From Mercenaria mercenaria (Eukaryota > Mollusca > Bivalvia > Venerida > Veneridae), in assembly GCF_021730395.1 (NCBI RefSeq), contig NC_069364.1:77679501-77743500 (forward strand): a DNA stretch of 64,000 nucleotides, written 5' to 3'. Each line of letters begins with the position of its first letter. The stretch's first letter is position 1. The position numbers were made by a program, and so were the translations under genes. A model generated the notes under the pieces. It ran no database searches, had not been told where the DNA came from, and saw nothing but the letters and a program-made list of their open reading frames with translations. Positions 46,390 to 58,989 of this stretch are shown here, piece by piece.

Positions 46390-47210
46390 TAAATCATATT
46401 TACGTGAACAGCATACTATAATCATAGAAGCTTTCAAATATCTCTTTCAGCTTATTTTTACATAAACGGCTTACTATACAAATATGTTTACGTTAACGGA
46501 ATACTATCATCACAGAAACTTTCAAATATCTCTGTCAGTTATGTTGACATGAATGGCATATTTACGTGAACGGCATACTATAATCATAGAAGCTTTCAAA
46601 TATCTCTTTTAGTTTATGTTTACATAAACGGCTTACTATACAAATATGTTTACGTTAACGGCATATTATCATCATAGAAACTTTCAAATATTTCTTTTAG
46701 TTTATGTTTACTCAATCGGCATACTATAGATATAGAAGCTTTCAAATATCTCTTTCAGTTTATGTTTACGTGAACGGCTTTCTATACAAATATGCCGGTT
46801 TACGTTAACGGCATACTATCATCATAGAAACTTTCAAATATCTCCTTTAGTTTATGTTTACTCAATCGGCATACTATAGTTATAGAAGCTTTCAAATATC
46901 TCTTTCAGTTTATGTTTACGTGAACGGCTTTCTATGCAAATATGCCGGTTTACGTTAACGGCATACTATCATCATAGAAACTTTCAAACATCTCTTTCAG
47001 TTTATGTTAACGCAAACGGCATACTATCATCATAGAAACTTTCAAATATCTCTTTCAGTTTATGTTAACGCAAACGGCATACTGTAGTTATAGAAACTTT
47101 CAAATACCTCTTTCAGTTTATGTTAACGCAAACGGCATACTATAATTATTGAAGCTTTCAAATATCTCTTTCAGTTTATGTTTACGTGAATGGCTTATTA
47201 TCATCATATT
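46390..47210 (+). repeat. Intron 2 minisatellite (copy 3)
   Basis: About eleven monomers of the same ~73 bp unit as in copy 2, again with 'tatctctttcag' and 'tttacgttaacggcata'. Two dimers share a private 'tatgccggtttacg' insertion (46792 and 46942), showing recent local copying within this array. Confidence 0.9.
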
Positions 47211-47226
47211 AGCCTTGTCATATCTC

Positions 47227-47815
47227 TTTCAGTTCAGGTTAAGGTTTTTGTACAGGAAAAGTCAGTTCCTCACTCAGCATACAAAGAAACTTCTCATAGT
47301 GTCCCTCATACAATGCCATTTTGATTATATGTCTTCTGCTTGGTTCTATAGTTTAACTCAAGAGTTAAAACAGAAGTTACAGGTAACCCAGAACAAGTTA
47401 ATCAGATTTATTTTCAATTTAAACTCCAGGCCACATATTGATAAAGAACATTTTGCAAGCGTTAACTGGTTACCTGTGGCAAGTAGGGTCAATCAAATAA
47501 CTCTATGTCATGTCTTTACAATGCACTTTAATATTGCCCCTGCTTACATGAGAGAGCATTTTATACCTGTTAGTGCAGTACATAAGTATCCCACAAGATT
47601 TAGTGTAAAAGGTAATTCTGCTTTGGACAATATGGACAATTCTGAATCAGATAGTAAACGTTTTACTATTCCAAAAGTGAAAGGTTTCGGCAAAATTCTT
47701 TTGCATATAATGGTTGTATCTTGTGGAGCAGCTTGCCACAAACTGTTAGGGATGCAACAGAAATTTCAACGTTTAAGTCAAAGGTCAAAGAACACCTGAT
47801 TAGTATTATCTGAAT
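47227..47815 (+). mobile_element. 5'-truncated LINE fragment (CR1/Jockey-type RT C-terminus)
   Basis: It encodes KKLLIVSLIQCHFDYMSS, KLQVTQNKLIRFIF, FASVNWLPVASRVNQITL, then MREHFIPVSAVHKYPTRFS and, after a frame change near 47690, YNGCILWSSLPQTVRDATE and FKSKVKEHLISII before a TGA. That last part is the typical C-terminus of these LINEs. It lies directly behind the minisatellite, as in copy 2, but is longer. Confidence 0.85.
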
Positions 47816-48265
47816 TTTTAATTGTTTTAATCATTTTTAAGGTCCCAGTACGATTTTATTTTGTTATTTTGTTTATTTTATTTGGCAGATGTTTCATGGC
47901 ATAATTTTACCATAGTACAAATTAATTTAGAATTAAAATAATTTCATTTATTTTTTCTCAATATTGTCGTCTGCGTTTCAGTCGTCTGCTTTACCTATTC
48001 ATTACTATTATACGGGTTTAGTTATACCTGAATGAGCACGGCTGGTTCCTACTGAACGTATTGGTACCACTGCCTACAGTGCATATAAAAACAGGAAAAC
48101 TCGTGTTCTCCTTCACTTTTGCCAGCTACACACTAACTTTGACGTACGAATTTTCCCACCCACCACACCCCATTGAATTGTTCAATGTTTAAGGATATTC
48201 TTTTCCTCTGTCTGATTAAGTGCATTTATAAATTGTATTGACAAAAAAAATAATTAATAAATATG

Positions 48266-48347
<82 letters not shown>

Positions 48348-50265
48348 TATACACGTATAATTGTCGCTGAAAGTATTTATGTTACAGAAATTGAGTACCA
48401 GAATAGTACCTCAACAGAGAGCAGGAACAGTACAGGAGAGTGGAATGTATATGCACTTTAAACACAGACTATATGGTGTTGATGTGTTAGTACCAGGGAT
48501 GTGCATAAGAAACGTTCGGTGCTAAGTGTTTAGGTTTTACATTCACAAATGTTTTGATACGGAAGAACGCTTCGGTGAAATATAACTCTCCAACTGTTTT
48601 ATATTTATGTGTTAGCTCTCAGACATTGACACGAACAATTTTTAGTTCAGAGGTATTGTTCATTGTGTTTAGAATTTGTATTTGCTCCGGTATGTTATAT
48701 ATATTGCAATGTAATTGGACATTTAACTAAATACGAAGATACTATTTGGTACTTAATGATGTAGAGACTGTTCAGTACGTCGAGTGTTTCTATATTTAAA
48801 TTTATTAATCTGTATACATTTAACTTGAGACAATGTAACCCAGAGTGTGACTTTTGTCGATGTTAATATTAAATTGTAGCTTTTAAAACATACAACAATT
48901 AGTATATTTTGTTGGCAGTTTATTAACGTTTAATAAGGTATAATTCTGTATATTATACATATTTCAATAGAAAATTGTCGCTCATATTACTGTAAGGGGC
49001 GGAAAGTTCTGTCGGCCGGGAGGTGAACGGACTCAAGTTTAAAATGTCGCCTATTTATTTGCTTCGAGAGATATGTTGCCACTTAGCACTCGCTCTATTG
49101 TGACCGTGTGTGGAAAGGTTTTTGCCCTAGTACTTGGCAATACCTACTTAGCTTTGCTTCCTTGCTTAGAAAGGTGTTGATCTGCGTTGCATAGCCATAG
49201 CGTTCCTTACATTCTGGATCGGGTTGCCGATACCACCTACTGCTTGGAGTCAACCAGAGTAGATGGGTCGGCGATTTGATGCTAGAATATTGACCGATAT
49301 TTCGCAGTTACATGTGTATTTCACCTCTTAGCAAACAGTGGTCACTTTGCAAATCGATTTATACGTTGCTTGCCTTGCTGTTAGCTGTATGGTACTACCT
49401 TGCCTTGCCTTGCATTGCCTAGCCTTTTAATCGACGTGGGTTGTGGGTTCGACCCCTTAACGGAGTGACCCGCGGGGATCGGACTTATGACTTTTGCGTT
49501 GTTAGATTGGAATGATTGATGGCGGGGTTCGTTTCTCCTTTCGGTCGACCGGATTTTGTCCTTTTAAATGACTTAACACGGCGAAACCTGTTTAGTCACG
49601 AGCGGCCAGAAAACTCCACCAACACTTTATTGAATACGATAGGGTTCATGTCATATAAATATTTTCAACTATTTATACTATTGAGAACTTGTTTTTATAC
49701 TCAAATAAAAAGAGTATACTGAATAACGATTGTTTAGTCTTTATTTTGAGTAATAAAATAATAAGTTTTATATCTTACATTCATGATTTAGCTTCAAGTA
49801 TTACATAAGGTGCAGTACTGCGCGCTTGGCCAGCCCAGGCAGCATACTTGTAACCTTATTTTACCAGATAATTTAGCAATATCAGTTATATAGAATAATA
49901 TATTAGATGATAATATATAATATTTATTTTTTAATCCATCTATTGTGATAATGTTAGTCTTTTATAATTTTATATGTGTGAATTGTGATAACCTAAGTAT
50001 TTCGAGTTTTTTTTCTGTGATATGTCTTCCCATGTCATACCATGTTATATTACAGAAAGACTACAATTGAAATAAGAGATTATTTCTATCTCCTTTTTTT
50101 GTGTCATCCTTTGTGTTATAATGTATATGACATGGCTTTATTTAACATGCATACTTGTGCATTGTAATCTGTATGTTTTATATATATTGCCATAAATATG
50201 TACTTTGTACACAGAAATGTCAGTCTGCCTGTCTGTCTGTTGAAATGAATGTATATCTATCTAAC
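47816..50265 (+). other. Rest of the LINE 3' region with an unexplained ~1.9 kb middle
   Basis: 47816-47960 and about 49960-50255 ('gccataaatatgtactttg', 'gtctgcctgtctgtctgttg') look like parts of a LINE 3' UTR. Between them lies sequence with a TA microsatellite and GC-richer parts (49000-49560) that match nothing else in the window. It may be a separate insertion. No frame with a recognisable domain was found. Unit 2 lacks all of this. Confidence 0.35.
48269..48345. repeat. TA microsatellite
   Basis: About 38 TA units. The predicted YIYIYI frame is an artefact. Confidence 0.95.
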
Positions 50266-51122
50266 ATGTCTTTAAAGTTTACATTTTATGGTATGTTGTG
50301 ATAGTATACGTATCAACAGGACTTTTTAAAACCATATTTATATTTATAGAATATATTGCGGTCATATTAAGGTTTAGAATGGTCTCTGAAGTATGTCATG
50401 CCTTTATACTATCATGATTGTTATGTAATGATTTAGCTTAAACTGCAATCTGTAAGTATTACCTATTCAGGTCATAAAGCTTTTAGAATATTTCCTTACT
50501 TATTCTGTGTTTGAAATAAAGTATAATCTAGTATATAAACATTTCAGAGGAGCCGCCATCTTTGGTATATGCAAGTCCGCTATACCATTTACATAATATC
50601 TTTCCTTCTATTATAGCGTCGAATAGATGGTAAGGTAAACTTTTATAGGCCATGGGCAATTTCGTCAATGGATTCGGTGATCTTGATGGTTCCCATTGGC
50701 TAGGTCTTGAGAAAATCCACCTTTTGACAGGAGACGGAAGTCAGATTTACTTTGATATAGAAAACTATGACGGTTCAAAAGAGTATGCTCATTACAAAGT
50801 GTTTACCGTCCATGGAGCAGCGACTGTTTACAGAATGAATGTTGATGCCTTTGGATATGAAGGAACACTGAAAGAGCTTCTTAGTTACCATGACAACCGG
50901 AAGTTTTCTACATACGATAGAGACAATGATGCTTCCACCGGCAACTGTTGCAAGGACAGCCTAGACGGTGGGGGATGGTGGTATAATAAATGTTTAAAGC
51001 TGGGAAACATGAATGGAGTTTTCGGGAAGAAGGAATCGGGAGGAACTGGATACTACGACGGAGGTCATATACAGATAAAGACCGTTGTCATAAAAGTGAA
51101 ATCAGTTAACGGAGTTTGCTGA

Positions 51123-53960
51123 TCAGGTTGACACAGTCATGTGATATTTAAATGTCGCAGTTGTTTTGAAATTATGATATAATGAAATTAATCAACCCTT
51201 TATATCAGTTTTCCTGTCTCCATATTAAGAAAGTCGATTATAAACTAGTTAAAAGCAAATATTACACATACATATTTTTCTCTATAAAGTGTTTCGAAAT
51301 GCTTTCCGTTAAAGGTTTCTTAACTAACCATAAATTAACCTGATCATTAAGGTACATGATATTTCTTATAATATTACTGTTTCTTGTACATACTAGTACT
51401 CATCTGCATTTTGGACCCATCAACTGGATATCTTGTCCACAAGGTAAACGAGGAATTATTTCCATCTCAATAAGCCACTTAAGAGATGCCATTATATTAT
51501 ATACCTAAGAAAAAGACTGTTGGCACCGCAGGCAACATGGGTTAGAGGCTTCTGTCATGTGCAATATTATTATTATTTATTTTAAATATAAAATTCTGGA
51601 AATATAACGAGTTGCGAAGAAAGTGGAAATTATTTATATGATGTTTGTATGGTTGTCATGATGATACTTTGTAAATGGTATTAACAAAAACTTCTTGTAC
51701 ATCCTTCATCCCAACTATCTTGTACCCCTCACAATCTATACAGGAATAAGTAGTTAAAAATATTATAACGTTTATACATGTTACTTTTTAATTTACCGTG
51801 TTTTTTTTCAGTTTATGTTTTTATTTTCTGGTCCTGTAAGATCATAGAGTACATTCAAATTTACTATAATAGAGTTCTGCTTAAGCCTAAGCTTAAGGAG
51901 TGTGAGGGGTGTCATATTTCATAAGAGTCTGCTATTATTTTACTTGGTTACGTTTTATGCTTCCAAAAGGTTTTATTGCTGATTTTAATTTCTTGCTCTC
52001 CGGACTGTCGTTTTCAGTAATTTATATATGCCGGCGAAACCCATCTGGCAGCCCCTGAGTGCCATATCATAAACTTGACAATCAAGGGGGTACGGAATTA
52101 TACTCGATGCAAGAAAACTACTGGCAAGTTGTCTTATATTATGGAAGTGGTCCTGTAATGACAATCGGCAAATTACGTATTTTCCATACGCGCTTTCGGC
52201 ATTCTCCGGTTTTTTAGGGAAACGCATCTGCGCACTGAGCTCTGATTACGTCCGAAAAATGCCGAATTGCCTAAACGAGAATACGTCATCTCACGGAAAT
52301 TGCCGAGTGTCTTTACGGGTCCACTACCTTCACGCACATTCTCAAGAATGGCTCTATTTTCATAAAATTGCACATAGAATCTACGCCTTGACTTAGGTGA
52401 AATAAACTGTTTGAACTCTATGTTGTATTTATCCAAAACGTATACATTCTAAAGACGTACAGCTTTACAGGATGAAGTTATGCACGTGCAGGTTTGACAT
52501 TGGATTCAATCATTCTTGCATTTAACAAAATGGCATTTATTTTTCAAATAAAATAGTTTGTATATTTTGACAGTAAAAAATTACTCCGTTTCTGTTGATT
52601 ATTATTTTACTTGTAAATGCAAAAAAAAGGTAAAGGAAAACTGGCTGAAAGTCACAAATGATCATTGTTTGTGTATACCATAAGCAAAACAATTAATTTC
52701 AACCTTTTTTGAGGAGAAACGTAATTTTAACCGATACCATACACTCAGATCTCGAATTTTTTACATTTCAAAATGTGTAACTTTAGGCTATAGAGTTTGA
52801 CTGCCTGTAAATATGTCACTTTGGTAGATCTGTGAATGCCAGAAAATAGTATTATTTAGAAACGGGACATTAAAAAAGTTCAAACAAGTAAAAAAAATAC
52901 GAAAAATATCCCGCTCGCTTCATAAACATGTACCCGCCTCTCAAACAATTACAGTTCAGAAAAACTAACTTAACTTTAAAATGTCTTTCTTTTTTTTGAA
53001 AAATTTCCTAATAACAATTGTTCAATTTCGAGTGGTCTTAGAGGTCAAAGATCAAGTAGCTAACCCATATCGTTTAAACCGCTGGAAAAAAGTTTATATA
53101 TCAAACTCATCTAGACGACAGCCCGAGTCATTAGGTCCAAGGCCAAGTTTCTTAGACTTAAGACCAAATAGTTCAAATTTTTTTCCGCTCAATATCTTTT
53201 TCAGAACTGGAATGATTTGTATAAAACTAACATCAACTGTTATCTTCATCAAGACGACATACAGAATGCTAGGTCAACGGGTTTTAATCGCCATTAGTGA
53301 TAGCTCTAGTTCACACTATCTTGTAACATAGAACGGAGAAATAGGTGGTGTCATTAGACTGGTTTACAATTTGCCACCGACTTTTTTGAGGCGGTGCCCT
53401 GTTGTGTTCATTCTTCATACAATAATCATTTAGCCTGTATAGTAGCTGTTTCAGTTGCGTACATACATTTAAATACGTTTATTATTTAATATGAGCGAAC
53501 CAATTATTTACCAAGGAAATAGTAGCATTCTTTTTGCTGACAGACCATTGTAGGAACATAGGTGTGTTTATCATTCCGATTAGATTCATAGATAGAAAAG
53601 ATGGATTTATATTTATCTCCTTTGATGTCATGTTTTCTTGAACGATATGATTATATGTTTGTGGTTTAACTTATGTTCTTGTTTTGCGTTCATTTATAAT
53701 TATGATTATGCATAAAAGTGCTCAGCAGATATGTATGTGCATACATATACTCTTACCGGTATTGTTACATAGAGTGAAGTGTTGGCGGCTGGCTTTCACT
53801 GTTGGGTTTCCTTTTGTTATAACAACATGTTCGATAAAGTACGCAAAGAATAAACCACTGCAAACATAACAGAATACAGTAATACAGTTTGTGGTCATAT
53901 ACGTAGAGGGGAGCAATTTTGTTTAAATTAGTATAAGAATATTGTTATTCTTAGTCTCCC
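51123..53960 (+). repeat. 3' flank of duplication unit 3
   Basis: 51123-53140 is collinear with 40108-42030. 53150-53410 is the first of the ~290 bp blocks. 53480-53960 matches 57480-57960 and 42560-42680 ('gtataagaatattgttattc'). No gene is supported. Confidence 0.65.
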
Positions 53961-54157
53961 TTCGTTAAAGGTAATAAATTCGGGTAAATGTAAAGTAAGC
54001 GCATGTCCGACAGGTAACTATGGCGATTTTGCTTTAAATATGGAAATACTGACGTAAGACCAAATAGCTCAAATGTGAATCCGCTCAATATCTTCTTCAG
54101 AACTCGAATGATTATTCATAAAACTTACATCAGTTGTTATCTTCGCCAAGACAACAT

Positions 54158-56387
54158 CACGGCCTGTAAACACTGGCTCATCCTCTTTGAGGAGATGAGT
54201 TGAAAAAAGAGTCAATGATACTTCCGAGGAGGCGCTAATGACCTGAACTTTATGCAGCATGTAAACAAAGAAGAAGGGGGAGTTGATTGTTTCCTTTCTC
54301 AAATAAATTTAAGGCCCTATTTCAAAAATAGCGAATGTAGTTCCATTGACATGCAGTTGCAATATGTGCTTCACTAGGTACTTACAAATGCTAAATAAAT
54401 ATATTTGTTGACTTGTAAATTGCTTAATTCGATTATGCTAACACTCAAAATACTCTCCCAGATGTTCTAACGATAACAATGAAACTGAAAACGTTAGATG
54501 TTTATTCCCCGGTCGAACCGCATATAGGTTTTGTCTTATCCTTGTCCGTTTGTCAGTCGTTCTGCAGTCAAAGTCATATTAAGTTATTATTTAGTACTGG
54601 GAGTTTGTAAATAGGGTGCCATCTGTTGAGGCAATATTTGATGTCAGACTTTGTTTTTAATTAATGCTACGTAGTCAGAATGTGTACTGACCGTTACTAA
54701 GCTTACAGTTACAGAATTATAAATACAATTTTTTAATTTTACTTAAATAACGTTTGTAAGGAAACATGTATGTTGTTACTTTTAAACAGACTCATATGGA
54801 ACGAACAAAAGTAATAATATCATACAGAATTGGGCATCCTTTCTTTGCGATTCCTTTCAAACATTTAAAATAAAATTGACCATTTAACATTAAACTATGT
54901 AGCCGTTGCATTGATACATTCACATATATTTTTAGCTCGATTTTTCGAAGAAAATGTAGAGCTATTGCACTCGCACCGCCGTCGGAGTCGGCGTCGCCGC
55001 TGGTCTTTTTATATAAAGTCAAATGTCTCTGTTACTATCAAAGCTATTGACTTTAAATTTAAAATAGTTATTTACTATCAAAGTCTACACCAGGAGAAAC
55101 AATCCCTATAACTGATTTGAATTTTGATGGAGTTATGCCCCTTTTTAACAGAGAATTTTTGGTTAACCCTTTTGATTAACCCTTTTGATAGTATCAAATA
55201 TCATTGTTACTATCAAACAGAACAGAACAGAATTTTATTTATACTTGTACATCGTACATCGTCTAAACACCAATATTACAATATACATAGTCACGTTCAT
55301 ACAATTTTAAAGAAAGTAACAAACATGTTGTTAACTAGAAAAGAGAAAACAATACCTAGACATATAATATATAATCAAATATAATGCAATTAACAAAGGA
55401 AGTGAGAATACAATGACATGGGTTCTTTATAATGTATTAATAATAACAACCAAATTTCTTTTTTTGATTGCCTCTTTGATACATTTACACACATTTATAA
55501 ACTCATCTTTGTTGGTCGAATTTAGTAGTGAATGGAACTATTGACTTGAAACTTAAAACAGTTATTCACTATCAAAGTCTACACCAGGAGAAACAATCCC
55601 TATAACTCCGATTTGAATTTTGACAGAGTTATGCCCATTTTTAACTTAGAATTTTTAAGTTTTATAAAGTTTTTACTGGCAAAGCTCTAATTCAGAGTCG
55701 AGTACTGAGAAAAGTCGAGTGCGCTGTCTTATGGACAGCTCTTGTTATTTTAGGTAGATTATGTGCATTTCGATAGTATAATACAATATCAAGCATCAAA
55801 TTACAAACATTAAAACGAAATAGATATTAGATTGCGAGAACGAAAACGCTTTATACGAGTGTTAATCAACCAGGAAAAGAACTGGTCAGTGGCTCCGACT
55901 CTGGACATTTGCGCCTCCTCCAAGGCTTTGGCTCCTCCTCTTAGCCAAAATTGAACATAGAGGGGTAAAACCCGCCGTTAAAACACATAAATAATTCAGA
56001 TTTAACATACCATTAAGGGAAAAATTGGTACAATGTATGTTTACTCTTATTTTTGTAAATTAGGGCGAAATATATGGGTAAATCTCCACTTTTGGTTCGA
56101 ACTTGCCCCATTTTCCAACTTTTAAAAGTTCTCACGTCAAGGAATGCATTTACCTTGCAAAATGGCCTACATATGTAAAAAGTATAATCATTTCTGAGTG
56201 GAACTACATTGGCTATTTTTTGAAATAGGGCCTTAAATATATCTGAGAAAGGAAACAATCATCTCACCCTTCTTCTTTGTTTACATTCTGCATAAAGTTC
56301 CGGTCATTAGCGCCTCCTCGGAAGTATCATTGGCTCTTTTTTCAATTCATCTCCTCAAAGAGGACGAGCCAGTGTTTACAGGCCGTG
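54158..56387. mobile_element. 2.2 kb non-autonomous TIR transposon with 5 bp target duplication
   Basis: It begins CACGGCCTGTAAACACTGGC and ends with the exact inverse; the inverted arms extend about 190 bp on each side (including 'cttccgaggaggcgctaatg' and 'aaggccctatttcaaaaa'). A perfect AACAT duplication lies at 54153-54157 and 56388-56392. Unit 2 carries the empty site ('gacgacatacagaatgc', 42150). No transposase frame is inside. The superfamily is not decided by a 5 bp duplication alone. Confidence 0.85.
54935..55735. repeat. Nested repeats inside the 2.2 kb TIR element
   Basis: Two direct blocks (near 55040-55150 and 55545-55665) share 'actatcaaagtctacaccag' and 'gaaacaatccctataact'. 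Between them 'acagaacagaattttatt' opens a segment (about 55215-55530) that looks like a minus-strand LINE 3' tail. An 'agctcgatttttcgaag' repeat starts at 54934, and its likely other end is near 55700-55745. Confidence 0.45.
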
Positions 56388-56529
56388 AACATACAGAATG
56401 CTAGGTCAAAGTGTGTTAATCGCAATAAGTGATAGCTCTAGTCTACACTGTCTTGTAACATACAACAACGCTGGGGAGAAGGAGTGATGTATAGTGTCAT
56501 TAAACTGGTTTACAATTGAGGCGGTGCCC

Positions 56530-57384
56530 TGTCACACCCTATATAGCTCCCTTCGGATATAGCTCCCCGGGGAGCTGTATTCGGAACACGTTTTCGTATA
56601 TAGCTCCTTGGGACAGTATGAATATGACTCCCTATACATGGAAAAAGTTAAAATACTATAACAGTACTGTTCGAGTAATACAAAACATGATTATTTGGCA
56701 GAGTATCATTTGAATATACGATTTCCCACACCACTTGGGATACAGGTGGGGATTTATAAATTTGATTTTTCGAGCCATTCGTAGGTATGAGCTAGAGAGC
56801 GATAGTGCGTAGGTACATAGTCCCAAAAACGGATACAAATTAGACCAAGAATCACCAACCTGTACAAAAAAATAATGACTGGCAATTGAAGTTAGGAACA
56901 TGGGTTTAAAGTTTTGTATCTGGTCTAGCAGTTGTGACCCTGTTGAGTCCAAAAACAGACTTGATCATACTGTGACAAGCACTCATCTTCTCTACTATGT
57001 GACAGAATTATCAAATTTGGAACAAACGTTGATTAGGTGAAAATTTTAGTTTTTTGCGGACGAAATAAGGTAGTTGCCCCAAAGTCCCAAAAACTGTCCA
57101 GAAATGTTGACTGGCAAATAGTGGTTTAGTATTAGTTATGACCCTTGCATTAAAATTAAGGCATCATATGTGAAATATTTTGACACTATCTGGTCTTTAA
57201 AAACGCGGCAATAAGCGACGTGGTCCATCTTGCATAAAAACACCGAGGAGCTATATACGGAACAAAGCTACAGGTGTTCCGTTTATAGCTCGAGTTTTAG
57301 CAAGGGAGCTATATACGAAAAGGTGCCCCGAATATATATCTGCCCGAGGAGCTATATCTGAAGGGAGCTATATGGGGTGTGACA
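56530..57384. mobile_element. 0.86 kb non-autonomous TIR element, hAT-like by structure
   Basis: The ends TGTCACACCC(T/C)ATATAGC are inverted, and the subterminal parts are packed with ATATAGCTCC/GGAGCTATAT motifs on both sides. The short flanks GTGCCC (56524-56529) and GTGCTC (57385-57390) differ by one base; counted with the adjoining TG it may be an 8 bp duplication. Units 2 and 3 have uninterrupted 'gcggtgccctg.tgtgttcat' elsewhere, so the empty site is known. No transposase. Confidence 0.75.
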
Positions 57385-57399
57385 GTGCTCTGCTGTGAT

Positions 57400-58640
57400 C
57401 ATTCTTCATACAATAATCATTTAGCCTGTATAGTAGATGTTTCAGTTGCGCACATACATTTAAATACGTTTATTATTTCATATGAGTGAACCAATTATTT
57501 ACCAAGGAAATATTAGACGACAGACCATTGTAGGAACAACACATGTATTTATCATTCCGAATAGATTAATAGATAAAAACAGACGAAAAAGACGGATTTA
57601 TATTTATCTCCTCGGCTGTCACGCTTTTTTGAACGATATATATGTTTGTGTTTGTTACTTCTGTTCTTGTTTTGCGTTCATTTATGAGTATGCATAAAAG
57701 TGCTCAGCAGATATGCACGTGCATACATATACACTTACCGGTATTGTTACATCTAGTGAAGTGTTGGCGGCTGCTTTTTTGAAATGTGGCATTCACTGTT
57801 GGTTCTATAAAGTAGATATTCAATTATGTATTTTTTCTCATATGCATATCATCCTTGACATTGCAAACATAGTAGAATACAGTTTGTGGTCATAGGGAGC
57901 AATTGTGTTTAAATCAGTATGGTGGTTTTGTTATTCTTGTCTCCCTTTGGTAAGTTGAAAACTGAATTCACTGGTACCCCGACATGTAACTTAATATTAC
58001 TTATCACTAATTTCTGCCATGTCTAGTTGACGTGTTGGCGTGTTGGCGAGGCGTGTTGGTGGGTCTGAATATGTCGTGTTGGCCCCCTTTATTTGACCTG
58101 TTGTCGTGACTTCGCCCCGCTGACAGGAAAAACACGGACATACCCTCTCTCTTTTTTTCGAGTTTTTTTTTTCGTGTTTCGGTTGGGCGTCTTCCGTTAG
58201 ACATACGCACAACAAAAATCAGTCAATGCCTAACAAATTCGTACAAAAGAAGTAGTTCTACTCTCTTTTATCAACTGATCTTTTTTGCATTATCACATAG
58301 TTATAGAAATCTACTAACCTAGACGTATTTAACATGTTGTGTATATATGTTGTGTTACAAAAATATTTAGATAAAAAGTCCCGACCATGTGGATAGATAT
58401 GTAAAATGTTAACATTTTGAAAATTAGGGTTTTTTTTAGATCTAAACGGCGGTTGATACATTTTGAACAGCCCGCAGAGCTAGAGGGTCCTTGCTCTTTT
58501 ACAGGAAGAAGAAGAAATGTAACGGGAGATATTTAAATCATCATCACCGTATACGTAAAGTCATTTGCCGTTTACTACGCAAAAAGTGAGCGTTGGGAGG
58601 GCCATTTTCATACTTTGCGCTATATTGACCAGAGCTCTAT
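57400..58640 (+). repeat. 3' block of duplication unit 3
   Basis: Collinear with 33180-34105 (unit 1) and in part with 53410-53960 and 43020-43350. It includes the 'cgtgttggc' repeats near 58030-58090 and 'gagggtccttgctc' at 58481. It ends near 'ctttgcgctatattgacc', which marks the right border of the array. Confidence 0.7.
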
Positions 58641-58989
58641 GCGCGTCTTGCATATGTGTAATTGTTGTGCGCATGTCTAACAGAAGACGCCAAAATGTAC
58701 CAGTGTATATTCAAAGAAGTATAGCTCTTTAAAAAGCTAGGAAGTTGCTCGCTTAGTTCTTGTTATGAGAGAGCAGAGACAGAGCCCAAAGTGATATGCT
58801 ATTGAAAAATGGTCTATGAATAGTACTACCTCAATATTAGAGAAATCTCCACATAGTGCCGATGCAAATTTTGCCATCACCCATTATCAACACCAAAGAA
58901 GCAATCATTCTGCCTAAAAATGAATATAAACATTTATCCAGTCCCTGAAATATTTCAAATATCCTAATAGTATTTGTTTCAAATACGCA

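Larger units (their letters stand above)
44229..51122 (+). pseudogene. Fibrinogen-related protein gene, copy 3 (frameshifted)
   Basis: Exons: 44229-44466, 46000-46121 and 50617-51122. Exons 1 and 2 are open and splice in frame (signal peptide, heptads ELENKVQALETQVKQLQK, then DCEEIYGNGTRTDG, CPFFVYCDMTNGGWTVIQ). Exon 3 is 506 bases rather than 507. Where copy 2 has 'gcagattacgtc' (ADYV) this copy has 'gcaatttcgtc', so the frame is lost 13 codons into exon 3. The rest of the domain (GFGDLDGSHWLGL, DRDNDAS, NCC...WWYNKC) is intact in the shifted frame, which has a TAG just upstream, so a different acceptor could not rescue it. The ATG at 44229 matches the other copies, although the frame extends upstream. 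Either a very young pseudogene or a sequencing error. Confidence 0.7.

Noticed and set aside
48267-48461. YIYIYI open frame
   Set aside because: Translation of a TA microsatellite.
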